Origin: Novosphingobium resinovorum
Lineage (GTDB): Bacteria; Pseudomonadota; Alphaproteobacteria; Sphingomonadales; Sphingomonadaceae
Direction of reading: 5' to 3'
Length of the DNA stretch: 64,000 nucleotides
NCBI RefSeq assembly: GCF_027922145.1
Contig: NZ_BSFC01000030.1
Location: forward strand, 186,001-250,000
Shown here one piece after another: positions 36,038 to 45,061 of this stretch. The notes beneath the pieces are model-generated. The model made no database searches. It had not been told where the DNA came from and saw nothing but the letters and a program-made list of their open reading frames with translations. Made by a program: the position numbers and the translations under genes. Position 1 is the stretch's first letter; each line of letters begins with the position of its first letter.

Positions 36038-36550
36038 CTACTTCTTCATGGCCTGCACGAAGGCAAGCGCGCCCTTCACGTGATCGCGAACCTCGTCTTC
36101 GTTGTGAACGAAGGCGATCTTGCCGGAGGGCGCGATCACGTAAGTCGTGCGGGTATTGAACATCGCGCCGTCGTTGACGTCGAAAGCGTTCACAAGGCTT
36201 TCGTCTGCGCTGGCCAGAGCGAATTTTCCGTGTGCCGCGCCGGTTGAAAGGCCGCTCAGCGATCCGACGGAATCGCGCGACATGCCGACGACGGTTGCGC
36301 CCGCAGCGCGAAATTGATCGACCTTGGCCGCAAACTCTTCCGTTTCGGCGGCCTCAGTGAAGGCGGACGGAAAGAAGTACAGCACGACCGGGCCATCCTT
36401 GAGCAAGGCAGTGAGTTTGATCTGCCTAAGCGATCCATCCTGTACCGCATCGACCGTGAAGACCGGAGCCTGATCGCCTACGACCAGCGCTGCGTGCGCC
36501 TGATTTGCGAACATAAGATATAGACTGGAAATTGCGAACGCGATTTTCAT
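36038..36550 (-). CDS. Cysteine-free exported peroxiredoxin-fold protein
   Basis: A 170-residue protein with a signal peptide (to QAHA, about residue 20) and an AhpC/TSA-type thioredoxin fold: VGDQAPVFTVDAV, PVVLYFFPSAFTEAAETEEF, RAAGATVVGMSRDSV and TYVIAPSGKIAFVHN. In peroxiredoxins the helix reads P-x3-T-x2-C; here P61 and T65 are present but the peroxidatic Cys position is Ala68, and there is no Cys anywhere. It therefore cannot be a thiol peroxidase. The start is the ATG at 36550; a GTG two codons earlier is possible. Tail-to-tail with the hydrolase gene. Confidence 0.8.
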   Translation of the reverse strand: MKIAFAISSLYLMFANQAHAALVVGDQAPVFTVDAVQDGSLRQIKLTALLKDGPVVLYFFPSAFTEAAETEEFAAKVDQFRAAGATVVGMSRDSVGSLSGLSTGAAHGKFALASADESLVNAFDVNDGAMFNTRTTYVIAPSGKIAFVHNEDEVRDHVKGALAFVQAMKK

Positions 36551-36928
36551 GGCCACTTTTCACACATGAAGCCTTCGGTCCGCCATGGAAAACGGTATCG
36601 GCAAATAATGATCGCAGGCGCGAAGGGGAAGGATCTTCAAGAGATATGCGATTCATCAATCATGTTCGAGATTATTGCGACAACATATTTTCGATAAAGT
36701 GCTGGGGTCGTATTGAATAAAAATTTTCAATTTACCGCGCATGAGGCCCAAAATCCTTCAACGCCTGCTGCAGACTAGGCAGTTCGCGGGAAACCCATGC
36801 CGGGCCGAGCCCGGCAGGCGGCTGCTATCCCAGGACCAGTTTGTCGTGCTGCGTCACCTGTTCAGCGACTTGGCGCAAGCGAGATCAAGGCGCAAACTCT
36901 AATGCAAGGTGCTCCAGTTTCCGGGGGG
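36551..36928. other. Gap before catabolic island
   Basis: About 380 bases with no credible gene. The left two thirds (36600-36740) are markedly AT-rich for this genome and probably hold the promoter of the peroxiredoxin-fold gene. A hairpin TGCCGGG-CCGAG-CCCGGCA at 36797-36815 may stop leftward read-through from the thiolase operon, although no T-run follows. Confidence 0.4.
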
Positions 36929-38113
36929 TCAGGTCATGCCTTCCCAGATCGCCGCGATGCCCTGGCCGCCTCCGATGCACATCGTCGTCAGGCCGTAGCG
37001 CCCGCTGGTCCGGCGCAGTTCGTGGAACAGCTTGGTGGCGATGATCGCGCCCGTCGCACCGACCGGATGACCAAGCGCGATGCCGCTGCCGTTGGGGTTG
37101 ACCTTGTCCGGATCGAGCCCGAGTTCCTGCGCCACCGCGCAGGCCTGCGCGGCGAAGGCCTCGTTTGCCTCGATCACGTCGAGGTCGGCGACGGCAAGCC
37201 CCGCCCGCGCCAGCGCCGCGCGGGTCGCCGGGACCGGGCCGATGCCCATGTATTCGGGCTCGACGCCCGCGTGGCCGTACGAAACGAGCCGGGCCAGCGG
37301 CGTCAGGCCATGGTCGCGGACCGCCTGCTCGCTGGCGAGCACGACCGCCGCCGCGCCGTCGTTGATGCCCGAGGCATTGCCGGCGGTGACGGTGCCATCG
37401 GTCTTGCGGAATACCGGGCGCAGCGTCTCGAAGTCGGCGAGGGTGGCATCGCGGCGGACGTATTCGTCCTCTTCGAACAGGCGGGTGCCCGCGCGCGTCT
37501 TCAGTTCGAACGGGGCGATCTGCTCGCGGAAACGCCCTTCCGCGATCGCGCGCGCGGCGCGGGTCTGGCTGGTGAGGGCGAGGGCGTCCTGCTGTTCGCG
37601 GCTGATGCCGTGGCGTGCGGCGACGTTCTCCGCCGTCACGCCCATCAGGATCTCGTGGAAGGGATCGGTGAGCGCGCCGTTCAGTCCGTCGATCACCGCG
37701 CCGTCGCCCATCTTGCGGCCCCAGCGCATGTCGGGGAGGTAGAACGGCGCGCGGCTCATGACCTCGGTGCCGCCTGCCAGCGCCACGTTGCAGTCGCCCA
37801 GCATGATCGCCTGCGCGGCCGAGATGATCGCCTGCAGCCCCGATCCGCACAGCCGGTTGACGGTCAGCGCGGGCGTCTCGACCGGCAGCCCGGCGCCGAG
37901 CGCGGCGATGCGGGCGACGAAGTGGTCGCGCGGGTGCGTGGTGATGACATGCCCGAACACGACATGGCCGACCGCCTCGGCCGCCACCCCGGAACGGACA
38001 AGCGCGGCGCGGGCGGCGTGAGCGCCGAGGTCTCCTGGCGTCTGGTCCTTGAGCGAACCGCCGAACGATCCGATGGCGGTGCGGGCGGCGGCGACGGCGT
38101 AGATGGTGGTCAC
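36929..38113 (-). CDS. Acetyl-CoA acetyltransferase / 3-ketoacyl-CoA thiolase
   Basis: A 394-residue thiolase that cleaves 3-ketoacyl-CoA with CoA, the last step of beta-oxidation. The nucleophile Cys89 (NRLCGSGLQAI), GLU/HIS motifs (NEAFAAQ, NGSGIALGHPVGATGA) and C-terminal CIGGGQG acid/base Cys are all present. It follows the acyl-CoA synthetase by 13 bases on the same strand. This unit is divergent from the IclR gene and should feed acids made by the island into central metabolism. Confidence 0.92.
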   Translation of the reverse strand: MTTIYAVAAARTAIGSFGGSLKDQTPGDLGAHAARAALVRSGVAAEAVGHVVFGHVITTHPRDHFVARIAALGAGLPVETPALTVNRLCGSGLQAIISAAQAIMLGDCNVALAGGTEVMSRAPFYLPDMRWGRKMGDGAVIDGLNGALTDPFHEILMGVTAENVAARHGISREQQDALALTSQTRAARAIAEGRFREQIAPFELKTRAGTRLFEEDEYVRRDATLADFETLRPVFRKTDGTVTAGNASGINDGAAAVVLASEQAVRDHGLTPLARLVSYGHAGVEPEYMGIGPVPATRAALARAGLAVADLDVIEANEAFAAQACAVAQELGLDPDKVNPNGSGIALGHPVGATGAIIATKLFHELRRTSGRYGLTTMCIGGGQGIAAIWEGMT

Positions 38114-38126
38114 GAGAGCGGTCCTG

Positions 38127-39767
38127 TCAGTGCGCGGGATCTAGGTGGTGGCGGTACTGGTCGCGCAGTTCGGACTTGATGACCTTGCCCGAACCGGTGT
38201 GCGGCAACTCGTCCACCGTCACGATGTCGTCGGGGAGCCACCAGCGCGCGACGTGCTCGGTGAGGTGGGCGAGCATCGCCTCGCGGCTCACCGTCTCGCC
38301 GGGCTGGAGGACGAGCAGCAGCAGCGGCCGCTCCTGCCAGCGCGGATGGGGCACGCCGATCACGGCGGCTTCCTTGACGGCGGGGTGCGCGACGGCGGCG
38401 TTTTCGAGGTCGATCGAGGAAATCCACTCGCCGCCCGACTTGATGACGTCCTTCGAGCGGTCGGTGATCTGGACGAAGCCGTCGGCATCGATGCGGGCGA
38501 TGTCGCCGCTGTCGAACCAGCCCTGCGCGTCGAGCGCGGAGCCGGGTTCCTTGCCGAAGTAGCCTTTCGTCACCCAGTGCCCGCGCACCACCAGCGCGCC
38601 CACCGCGTCGGCGCCGGGGCCGGTGACGTTGCCGTCCGCATCCGCCACCCCGACCTCGCAGCCGAACAGGCAGCGCCCGGCCTTGGCGCGAAGGTCCAGC
38701 TCTTCTTCCCACGGCTGGCCGTGGTGGCGGCCCATCGGGCGGGTGACGGCGACGACGGGGCTGGTCTCGGTCATGCCCCAGGCCTGCATCGTCTCGACGC
38801 CGAGCAGGTCGCGGAAGCGCTGCACCAGCGCGCGCGGGGTCGCCGCGCCGCCCATGAACACGCGCTCGAGCCGCAGTGCCCCGCGTTCCTCTGCCGTGGC
38901 GGTGCGCTCGATTTGGTCGAGGATGGAGAACCACACGGTCGGCACGCCGAGCGAGAAGGTGATCGCCTCGTCCCGCAGCAGCGCATGGAGCGAGGCGCCG
39001 TCGAGCTGCGCGCCGGGCAGCACCAGCTTGGCCCCGCACATCGCCGAGCCATAAGGCACGCCCCACGAATTGACGTGGAACATCGGCGGCAACAGCAGCG
39101 CATTGTCGCGCGCCGAAAGCGCCATCGAGTCCGCCGTCATCAGCGACATCGCATGCAGCACCGTCGAGCGGTGGCTATAGAGCACGCCCTTGGGCGCGCC
39201 GGTGGTGCCGGAGGTGTAGCACAGGCTGGAGGCGGTGCGCTCATCGAGGTCGGGCCATTGTGCGAGCGGATCGGCGGCGGCGATCAGGTCTTCGTAGGCG
39301 ATGAGATCGTCGCGCGTGGATGCGGGCATGTCCTCGCGCGCGCAGAGCACGATGACGGTGACGGGTTCATCGTGGATCGCCAGCACGCCCTCGGCAAGCG
39401 CCAGCAGGTCCGGGTCCACGAACAGCACCCGTGCGCCGCCGTCGGCGAGGACGTAGCGGATCTGCTCCTCGAACAGGCGCGGGTTCAGCGTGTGCAGCAC
39501 CCGGCCGCTGGCGGGGACGCCGTAGTAGAGTTCGAGGTGCGGGATGCGGTTCCACGCCAGGCTGGCGATCCGGTCGCCGGGCTTCGTGCCCAGCGCGTCC
39601 AGCGCGGTGGCCAGTCGCCGCGAGCGCTGCGCCACTTGTGCCCAGGTGCTGCGCTCAAAGCTGCCGTCCACGCGGCGCGAGACCACTTCGGTGGCGCCGT
39701 GGTTGCGCGCCGCGTGGTCGATCACGCTGCCGATGGTCAGCGGCAGGCATTGCATCAGGCCCATCAT
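38127..39767 (-). CDS. Acyl-CoA synthetase (medium/long-chain fatty acid-CoA ligase type)
   Basis: A 546-residue ATP-dependent ligase forming acyl-CoA via acyl-AMP. A3 CYTSGTTGAPKGVLYSHRS lies at about 190, A5 QAWGMTETSPV at about 341, A8 GRSKDVIKSGGEWISSIDLE at about 440, and A10 PHTGSGKVIKSEL near the end. The ATG at 39767 is behind GGACGAAGG; the open frame extends to 39890 without family sequence. First gene of the leftward unit with thiolase. In the proposed pathway it activates the hydroxy or dicarboxylic acid released after lactone opening (inference). Confidence 0.9.
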   Translation of the reverse strand: MMGLMQCLPLTIGSVIDHAARNHGATEVVSRRVDGSFERSTWAQVAQRSRRLATALDALGTKPGDRIASLAWNRIPHLELYYGVPASGRVLHTLNPRLFEEQIRYVLADGGARVLFVDPDLLALAEGVLAIHDEPVTVIVLCAREDMPASTRDDLIAYEDLIAAADPLAQWPDLDERTASSLCYTSGTTGAPKGVLYSHRSTVLHAMSLMTADSMALSARDNALLLPPMFHVNSWGVPYGSAMCGAKLVLPGAQLDGASLHALLRDEAITFSLGVPTVWFSILDQIERTATAEERGALRLERVFMGGAATPRALVQRFRDLLGVETMQAWGMTETSPVVAVTRPMGRHHGQPWEEELDLRAKAGRCLFGCEVGVADADGNVTGPGADAVGALVVRGHWVTKGYFGKEPGSALDAQGWFDSGDIARIDADGFVQITDRSKDVIKSGGEWISSIDLENAAVAHPAVKEAAVIGVPHPRWQERPLLLLVLQPGETVSREAMLAHLTEHVARWWLPDDIVTVDELPHTGSGKVIKSELRDQYRHHLDPAH

Positions 39768-39931
39768 CGCGCCTTCGTCCTTTCCCGAAACGTGTCCGTC
39801 TTCGCCGATCGGCGAGGTTCTCGTTCCGCCCCGGTTAGACGGCGCGGCGCGGGCCGCAAAAAGGAGCGCCGGACGCGGGCCGAATATCACAGGGGGAATA
39901 GGAACAGGGTTTCGATGCCGGGTGCCGCACC

Positions 39932-39945
39932 ATCACATATGTGAT
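39932..39945. promoter_or_regulatory. Perfect palindrome, candidate IclR operator
   Basis: ATCACATATGTGAT, a 14-base perfect palindrome in the gap between the divergent acyl-CoA synthetase and IclR genes. The same TCAC-N4-GTGA pattern recurs at 44968-44979 before the monooxygenase gene, and degenerately at 40926-40939. Confidence 0.55.
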
Positions 39946-40038
39946 ATGGCAGAAGGGACATTCCGTTCCCGCACCGGATCGGGCTAACACTGGTCGCAAC
40001 GAAGCCGCGCACGATAGCGGCCATACATGGAGAGGCTG

Positions 40039-40818
40039 ATGATCCGGCGAACGGTCAAGTCCGCATCACGCACGCTAGAGGTGCTGGAACTGTTTGCGGA
40101 AGAGCGCAGGCCCATGCGGCTGCACGAGGTCTACACCACGCTCGGCTACCCGCAGTCCAGCGCCACCAACCTGCTCAAGAGCATGGTGGTGATGGGCTAC
40201 CTCAACTACAACCGCATGACCCGCACCTACCTGCCGACGATGCGCGTGGGCGCACTGGGCAACTGGCTGCCGGGCTACGTCTATTCGGACGAGAGCTATC
40301 GCTGGCTGGTTGAGGAACTGCAGCGCCGCACCAACGAGACGGTGGGCCTCAGCACCCAGAACGACCTGTTCGTGCAGTACATCATCCTCAAGGCGCCGGA
40401 CCACGAATTCAAGCTGCCGCCGCCGGTCGGCACGATGCGCCTGCTGGTCGATTCCGCCGGCGGCCTCGCGCTGATGAGCGAGATGAAGGACCGCGAGATC
40501 GACAAGATCTGCCGCTACACCAACTACTACCAGCTGGCCGAGCGCCAGCGCTTCGACCTTGCCGACCTGATGCGCGAGATCCGCTGGACCCGGCATACGG
40601 GCTACGCCTATCTCGCCAACAAGCCGACGCAGGAAGTGTCGTCGATCTCGATGACGCTGGGCGAGAAGATCCACGGCATTCCGCTCGCGATCGGCGTCGG
40701 TGGCTTTGCGGATCGCATCTCGCGCGCGCAGTACGACATCATCGAAGCGATGAAGGAGTGCATCGCCGAGTTCAAGGCGATCCGCGAGGAACAGGACTAC
40801 GCGCAGGCGGCCGAGTAG
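40039..40818 (+). CDS. IclR-family transcriptional regulator
   Basis: A 259-residue regulator. An N-terminal winged helix (ASRTLEVLELFAEERRPMRL, then YPQSSATNLLKSMVVMGYL) is followed by a GAF-like effector domain (TNETVGLSTQNDLFVQYIIL, GVGGFADRIS). The ATG at 40039 is behind GGAGAGG; an ATG at 40027 lacks a site. Divergent from synthetase/thiolase and upstream of the lactonase/dehydrogenase genes, so it probably controls the whole island in response to a pathway acid (family knowledge plus context). Confidence 0.87.
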   Translation: MIRRTVKSASRTLEVLELFAEERRPMRLHEVYTTLGYPQSSATNLLKSMVVMGYLNYNRMTRTYLPTMRVGALGNWLPGYVYSDESYRWLVEELQRRTNETVGLSTQNDLFVQYIILKAPDHEFKLPPPVGTMRLLVDSAGGLALMSEMKDREIDKICRYTNYYQLAERQRFDLADLMREIRWTRHTGYAYLANKPTQEVSSISMTLGEKIHGIPLAIGVGGFADRISRAQYDIIEAMKECIAEFKAIREEQDYAQAAE

Positions 40819-40835
40819 GGGGTGCCCCCATCGTT

Positions 40836-40911
40836 CGTCATCGCGAGCGTAGCGAAGCAATCCAGAGTTACGTAAACCGCCCTGGGTTGCTTTGCTGCGC
40901 TCGCAATGACG
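40836..40911. repeat. Palindromic intergenic repeat (GCGAGCG/GCGAAGCAATCCAG type)
   Basis: Arms CGTCATCGCGAGCGTAGCGA... (40836-40865) and ...TGCGCTCGCAATGACG (40882-40911) are near-perfect inverted copies of about 30 bases. This sequence type is a common REP-like element between genes in alphaproteobacteria. It sits directly after the IclR gene and could form a strong RNA stem. Confidence 0.75.
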
Positions 40912-40925
40912 ATACGGTGCGGTCA

Positions 40926-40939
40926 ATCACGCTGATGAT
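40926..40939. promoter_or_regulatory. Degenerate IclR-box-like site
   Basis: ATCACGCTGATGAT matches the perfect palindrome at 39932 in its left arm and, with one change, in its right arm. It lies about 80 bases before the CMD/lactonase/dehydrogenase unit. Tentative. Confidence 0.3.
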
Positions 40940-41021
40940 TTTCGCGCCCGGTTCCGCGCGGAGATCGACAGCGCGAGGGACGGCGCGCTCATCCTCTCCG
41001 TTCGTGGAGAGAGGATGAGCC

Positions 41022-41723
41022 GTGAAGACCGAAGCGGAAAAGCAGGCATTCAAGCGCGCCTATATCGAGGCGCGCGGGTACTGGGTGGAGTTCAACGAAG
41101 GGCTGCTGGAATATAGCCCCGAGTGGCTGGAAGCGTACCTCGCCTATTCCTCCACGCCTGCGCGCACCGGCCCGCTTTCGGCGCGGATGCGCGAATTGAT
41201 CTACGTCGCCGTCGACGGCTCCACCACGCATTTGTTCGCGGCCGGGCTGGAGGTGCATATCCGCATCGCGCTGGACGTGGGCTGCACCCCCGCCGAACTG
41301 GTCGAGGTGCTGCAAATCGCGACGCTGCAGGGGCTCGACAGCGTGGCGCTGGGCATGGACGTGCTGGCGCAGGAACTGGCGGCGCGCGGGACGCCGCTCG
41401 CCGGACCGCAGGACTGGCTCTCGGCCGCCGCGCGCGTCTCGCCGGAGTGGGCCTCGGCGCTGGCCCAGCTTCAGGCGACGGCGGACCGGACCTCGCGCCT
41501 TACCCCTTGCGAGCGCGCGCTGATCCGGCTGGCGCTGGCGGCTTCGCCCACGCATCTCAACGAAAGCGCGGTGCGCGTCGAAGTGCGCAGCGCATTGGAT
41601 GCCGGGGCCTCGGCGGAGGAGATCGCGCAAGTGTTCCAACTGGTCGCGCACCTCGGCCTCCATGCCTGCACCGACGGCATCCCCGCCGTCATGCGCGCGG
41701 TGGCCGAGCGGGAGGGAGCCTGA
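41022..41723 (+). CDS. Carboxymuconolactone decarboxylase (CMD) family protein, two-domain
   Basis: A 233-residue all-helical protein with two CMD repeats. The first has RELIYVAVDGSTTHLFAAGL and HIRIALDVGCTPAELVEVLQ; the second has ERALIRLALAASPTHLNESA and EVRSALDAGASAEEIAQVFQ. The C-x-x-C of peroxidase-active AhpD members is absent, so a decarboxylase, hydrolase or structural role is more likely. Its stop is four bases before the lactonase start, indicating coupling in one pathway. Function within the pathway is unknown. Confidence 0.8.
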   Translation: MKTEAEKQAFKRAYIEARGYWVEFNEGLLEYSPEWLEAYLAYSSTPARTGPLSARMRELIYVAVDGSTTHLFAAGLEVHIRIALDVGCTPAELVEVLQIATLQGLDSVALGMDVLAQELAARGTPLAGPQDWLSAAARVSPEWASALAQLQATADRTSRLTPCERALIRLALAASPTHLNESAVRVEVRSALDAGASAEEIAQVFQLVAHLGLHACTDGIPAVMRAVAEREGA

Positions 41724-41727
41724 CGCG

Positions 41728-42603
41728 ATGGACATCTCCTTCTTCACCGACGTCGCCAACGACCTCGGCGAAAGCCCGGTGTGGGACGCGCGGCGCGGCT
41801 GGCTGTGGTGGGTGGATATCCGCCACGACCGCGTCATGGCCGCCGATGCCGACGGCCGGGTGCAGCGCGACTGGACGTTCGACAGCGCGGTCGGCTCGAT
41901 CGGGCTGGCGGACAGGGGCCTCGTCGCCGCCTTCGTCGATCACTTCGCGCTGATCGACGGGGATGGCGCGGTGCAGCCGCTGGCCCGCCCGCCGATCGGC
42001 ACCGGAGCGATCCGCTTCAACGATGGCAAGGCCGACCGGCAGGGGCGTTTCCTCTCGGGCACCATGCAGCATGGCGGGCAGGAGGAGGCGCTCGCCACCG
42101 TCTGGCGCCTCGATCCCGATGGCACAGCCACGCGGGTCGAAGCCGGGATGAAGCTGACCAACGCGATCTGCTTCTCGCCGTGCGGCAATTGGCTCTACCT
42201 CACCGACACCCTCGAAGGCATGATCCGCCGCTACTCCTACGACCCGCAGACCGGAGCGCTGGGCGCGCGCGAGGACTTCTTCGACTGCGCACGCGTCGGC
42301 GCTCCGGACGGCGCCACCGTCGATGCCGAAGGCCGTCTGTGGGTGGCGCTGGTGACGACGCAGCGGATCGGCTGCATCTCGCCGCAGGGCGAATTGCTGC
42401 GCAGCATCGACGTGCCGGTGCCTTATCCCTCGTGCCCCGCCTTCGGGGGCGAGGACATGGCGACGCTCTACGTCACCACCATCGCCGATTCCGGCCACAA
42501 GCTGAAGTCCGACCACCCCGACGCCGGGCGCATGCTGGCGATCACCGGCCTCGACGCGCGCGGGATGGCCGAGGCGATTTACGTTCCGGACAATCACACT
42601 TGA
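41728..42603 (+). CDS. SMP-30/gluconolactonase-family lactonase
   Basis: A 291-residue six-bladed propeller hydrolase that opens lactones with a divalent metal. Metal ligands are recognisable: Glu in DLGESPVWD near residue 14, Asn in KLTNAICFSP near 143 and Asp in GAPDGATVDAEGRLW near 193. The start ATG at 41728 is behind GGGAGGGAGCC; the longer frame from 41599 overlaps the CMD gene. Next to a Baeyer-Villiger-type monooxygenase gene set, it is the obvious candidate to hydrolyse the lactone that enzyme makes (inference). Confidence 0.86.
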   Translation: MDISFFTDVANDLGESPVWDARRGWLWWVDIRHDRVMAADADGRVQRDWTFDSAVGSIGLADRGLVAAFVDHFALIDGDGAVQPLARPPIGTGAIRFNDGKADRQGRFLSGTMQHGGQEEALATVWRLDPDGTATRVEAGMKLTNAICFSPCGNWLYLTDTLEGMIRRYSYDPQTGALGAREDFFDCARVGAPDGATVDAEGRLWVALVTTQRIGCISPQGELLRSIDVPVPYPSCPAFGGEDMATLYVTTIADSGHKLKSDHPDAGRMLAITGLDARGMAEAIYVPDNHT

Positions 42604-42669
42604 AATTAGCGGCGCCGCAAGGGGCCTCGGGCTGGAAATGAGGCGGGCGCTCAAGGCAGTCAGCTGCCC

Positions 42670-43845
42670 ATGGACCTCGATTTCACCCCCGCCGAACTGG
42701 CCTTCCGCGACGAGGTGCGCGCCTTCTTCGCGAAGACCGTGCCCGCCGAATGGCTCACCCGCGTGCGCGCCGGGCTCCGGCTCGAACCGGCCGAACTGAT
42801 CGCCTACCAGAAGGCGCTCGCCGCCAAGGGCTGGGGCGCGCCGACCTGGCCCGTCGAGTACGGCGGCCCCGGCTGGACCCCGGCGCAGAACTACATCTTC
42901 GAAAGCGAATCCGCCCGCGCCGGGGCGCCGATCCAGTTCCACCAGGGCCTTGAACTGATCGGCCCGATCATCTTCACGTACGGTTCGCAGGAGCTGAAGG
43001 ACCGCTACCTGCCCGGCATCATCAATGCCGACGACTGGTGGTGCCAGGGCTATTCCGAGCCGGGCGCGGGGTCCGACCTTGCCTCGCTGCGCACCACGGC
43101 GGTGCGCGACGGCGACCACTACGTCCTCAACGGGCAGAAGATGTGGACCAGCTACGCGCAGGTCGCCAGCCACATGTTCGTGCTCGCCCGCACGTCGCAG
43201 GAACCCAAGCGCCAGCAGGGCATCTCGCTGCTGCTGGTGGACATGAAGACGCCCGGCATCGCGATCCGCAAGATCGAGACGATGGACGAGAAGTATACCA
43301 CCAACGAAGTCTTCCTCGACGACGTGCGGGTGCCGGTAACGAACCTCGTCGGCACCGAGGGCAAGGGCTGGGAATACGGCAAGGTGCTGCTCGACCGCGA
43401 GCGCATGGTCTGCTCGGCCACCGCGATCCACCTGCCGCAAGTGCTCGATGGCGTGCGCGATGCCGCGCGTGCCCGCAAGATCGGCGGGGTGCCGCTGATC
43501 GAGACGCCCGCCTTCGCCGCGCAGCTCGCGCAGCTGGAGATCGAGGCGATGGCGCTCGAAACCATGGTGCTGCGCCTGCTCGCCGACCTCGCCTCGGGCG
43601 CCGATTCCGGCCCGCGCGGCTCGATGGTCAAGCTGCGCTGGTCCGACCTCTACCAGCGCGCCACCGCGCTGTGGATGGACGCGCTCGGCCCGGAGGCGGC
43701 GCATTTCCGGGCGCTGGAAGGAGAAGGCCCCGCCGACATGCCCTACGGCATGCAGGGCGCCCTCTATTCGCGCGTCACCTCGATCTACGGCGGATCGAGC
43801 GAGATCCAGCACAACATCATCGCCCGCCGCGCGCTGGGTCTGTGA
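42670..43845 (+). CDS. Acyl-CoA dehydrogenase, subunit or paralogue 1
   Basis: A 391-residue FAD flavoprotein introducing a C2-C3 double bond into acyl-CoA. N-terminal helices (LDFTPAELAFRDEVRAFFAK), the FAD/substrate loop GYSEPGAGSDLASLRTTA and NGQKMWTSYAQ, and the C-terminal SIYGGSSEIQHNIIARRALG are all typical. It is followed seven bases later by a second, shorter dehydrogenase. Adjacent paired genes of this kind commonly form alpha2beta2 enzymes acting on bulky cyclic or steroid side-chain CoA esters (family knowledge). Confidence 0.9.
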   Translation: MDLDFTPAELAFRDEVRAFFAKTVPAEWLTRVRAGLRLEPAELIAYQKALAAKGWGAPTWPVEYGGPGWTPAQNYIFESESARAGAPIQFHQGLELIGPIIFTYGSQELKDRYLPGIINADDWWCQGYSEPGAGSDLASLRTTAVRDGDHYVLNGQKMWTSYAQVASHMFVLARTSQEPKRQQGISLLLVDMKTPGIAIRKIETMDEKYTTNEVFLDDVRVPVTNLVGTEGKGWEYGKVLLDRERMVCSATAIHLPQVLDGVRDAARARKIGGVPLIETPAFAAQLAQLEIEAMALETMVLRLLADLASGADSGPRGSMVKLRWSDLYQRATALWMDALGPEAAHFRALEGEGPADMPYGMQGALYSRVTSIYGGSSEIQHNIIARRALGL

Positions 43846-43852
43846 GGCTGCC

Positions 43853-44959
43853 ATGAACTTCGAATATTCCGACGAACAGCGCATGCTGGCCGACAGCGCC
43901 AACCGCCTCGGCGCGGACTTGTGGCCCTCCAGCGACCGGCTCAAGCTGCTGGAGCGCTTCGACGACCTGACCGCGCGCACCGCCGCGCAAATGGCCGAAC
44001 TCGGTTGGCTGATGCTGCCGATTGCCGAGGACGACGGCGGCCTCGGCGGCTCGGCGGTCGATGTCATGGCGATCATGGAGGGCGTCGGCCGCCACCTGAT
44101 CCCGACCTCCTACGTCGCCAACGCGGTGCTCGTCCCCGCGCTGGTGAGCGGCGATCCCGCCGCCGCCGACCTGCTCGCCGCGATCGGCGAGGGCAGCGCC
44201 AAGGCGGCCGCGGGCCTGCTCGAACCCGATGGCGGCTACGACCTCGGCTGGGTCGAGTGCGCCGCGACCGGTAGCGGCACCGAATGGACGTTGACCGGCG
44301 AGAAGCTGCACGTCGAGGACGGCGCCGACGCCGACTGGTTCGTCGTCACCGCGAAGACCGATGCGGGCATCAGCCTGTTCCTCGTGCGCGCCGATGCGCC
44401 GGGCCTCACCGTCTCGCGCTTCCGCGCCATCGACCAGCACCGCCACGCCCGGCTGAAGCTGGACGGCGTCACCGCCGTGTTGATCGGCGAGGCGGGCGCG
44501 GCGCTCCCGAAGGTGGAACTCGCGGTTGACAAGGCGATCTGCGCGCATCTGGCCGAGGCGGTCGGATCGATGGAAGCGGCGCTTGCGGCCACGCTGGATT
44601 ACCTTCGCACCCGCAAGCAGTTCGGCGTGGCGATCGGCAGCTTCCAGTCGCTCCAGCACCGCGCCGTGGACATGGGAATCGCGCTGGAGGAGGCGCGCTC
44701 GATGTCCTACCGCGCCACGCTCAGCCTGGGCCTTCCCGCAGCGGAGCGCCGCCGCGTGGTCTCGGCCGCCAAGGCGCGGGTGGGGCAGTGTGGGCTCTAC
44801 GTCGGGCGGCAGGCGGTGCAGCTTCACGGCGGCGTCGGCTTCTCGGACGAGCTGATCATCAGCCACCACCTCAAGCGGCAGATGATGCTCGACTGCGCCT
44901 ACGGCTCTGTGGAGCACCACGTCGCGCGCTTCGTCGCGCCACAAGTTCTGGGGGCGTGA
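43853..44959 (+). CDS. Acyl-CoA dehydrogenase, subunit or paralogue 2
   Basis: A 368-residue acyl-CoA dehydrogenase-fold protein, more divergent than its neighbour. It has NFEYSDEQRMLADSANRL at the N-terminus, LPIAEDDGGLGGSAVDVMAI, TLDYLRTRKQFGVAIGSFQS and AVQLHGGVGFSDELIISHHL. The usual FAD-binding W-T/S loop is reduced (WTLTGEKLHVEDGADADWFV). It probably partners the preceding gene as the second subunit. The three-gene run lactonase, dehydrogenase 1, dehydrogenase 2 is likely one transcript. Confidence 0.87.
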   Translation: MNFEYSDEQRMLADSANRLGADLWPSSDRLKLLERFDDLTARTAAQMAELGWLMLPIAEDDGGLGGSAVDVMAIMEGVGRHLIPTSYVANAVLVPALVSGDPAAADLLAAIGEGSAKAAAGLLEPDGGYDLGWVECAATGSGTEWTLTGEKLHVEDGADADWFVVTAKTDAGISLFLVRADAPGLTVSRFRAIDQHRHARLKLDGVTAVLIGEAGAALPKVELAVDKAICAHLAEAVGSMEAALAATLDYLRTRKQFGVAIGSFQSLQHRAVDMGIALEEARSMSYRATLSLGLPAAERRRVVSAAKARVGQCGLYVGRQAVQLHGGVGFSDELIISHHLKRQMMLDCAYGSVEHHVARFVAPQVLGA

Positions 44960-44966
44960 AGGCGCT

Positions 44967-44980
44967 CTCACGAATGTGAT
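44967..44980. promoter_or_regulatory. IclR-box-like site before the monooxygenase gene
   Basis: CTCACGAATGTGAT contains TCAC-N4-GTGA at 44968-44979, the pattern of the perfect palindrome beside the IclR gene. It lies about 80-95 bases before the monooxygenase start. Confidence 0.4.
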
Positions 44981-45061
44981 TTTGGGTCCGCAGGGGCCCC
45001 AACGGTCGGTCCACGGCAGCCCCTTGCGGCATAGTCGGTGGATCGAGCCTCCCAGGAGATG

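Noticed and set aside
38145..39944. 599-codon rightward frame over the acyl-CoA synthetase
   Set aside because: Antisense to a gene with all adenylation-domain motifs; no motif of its own.
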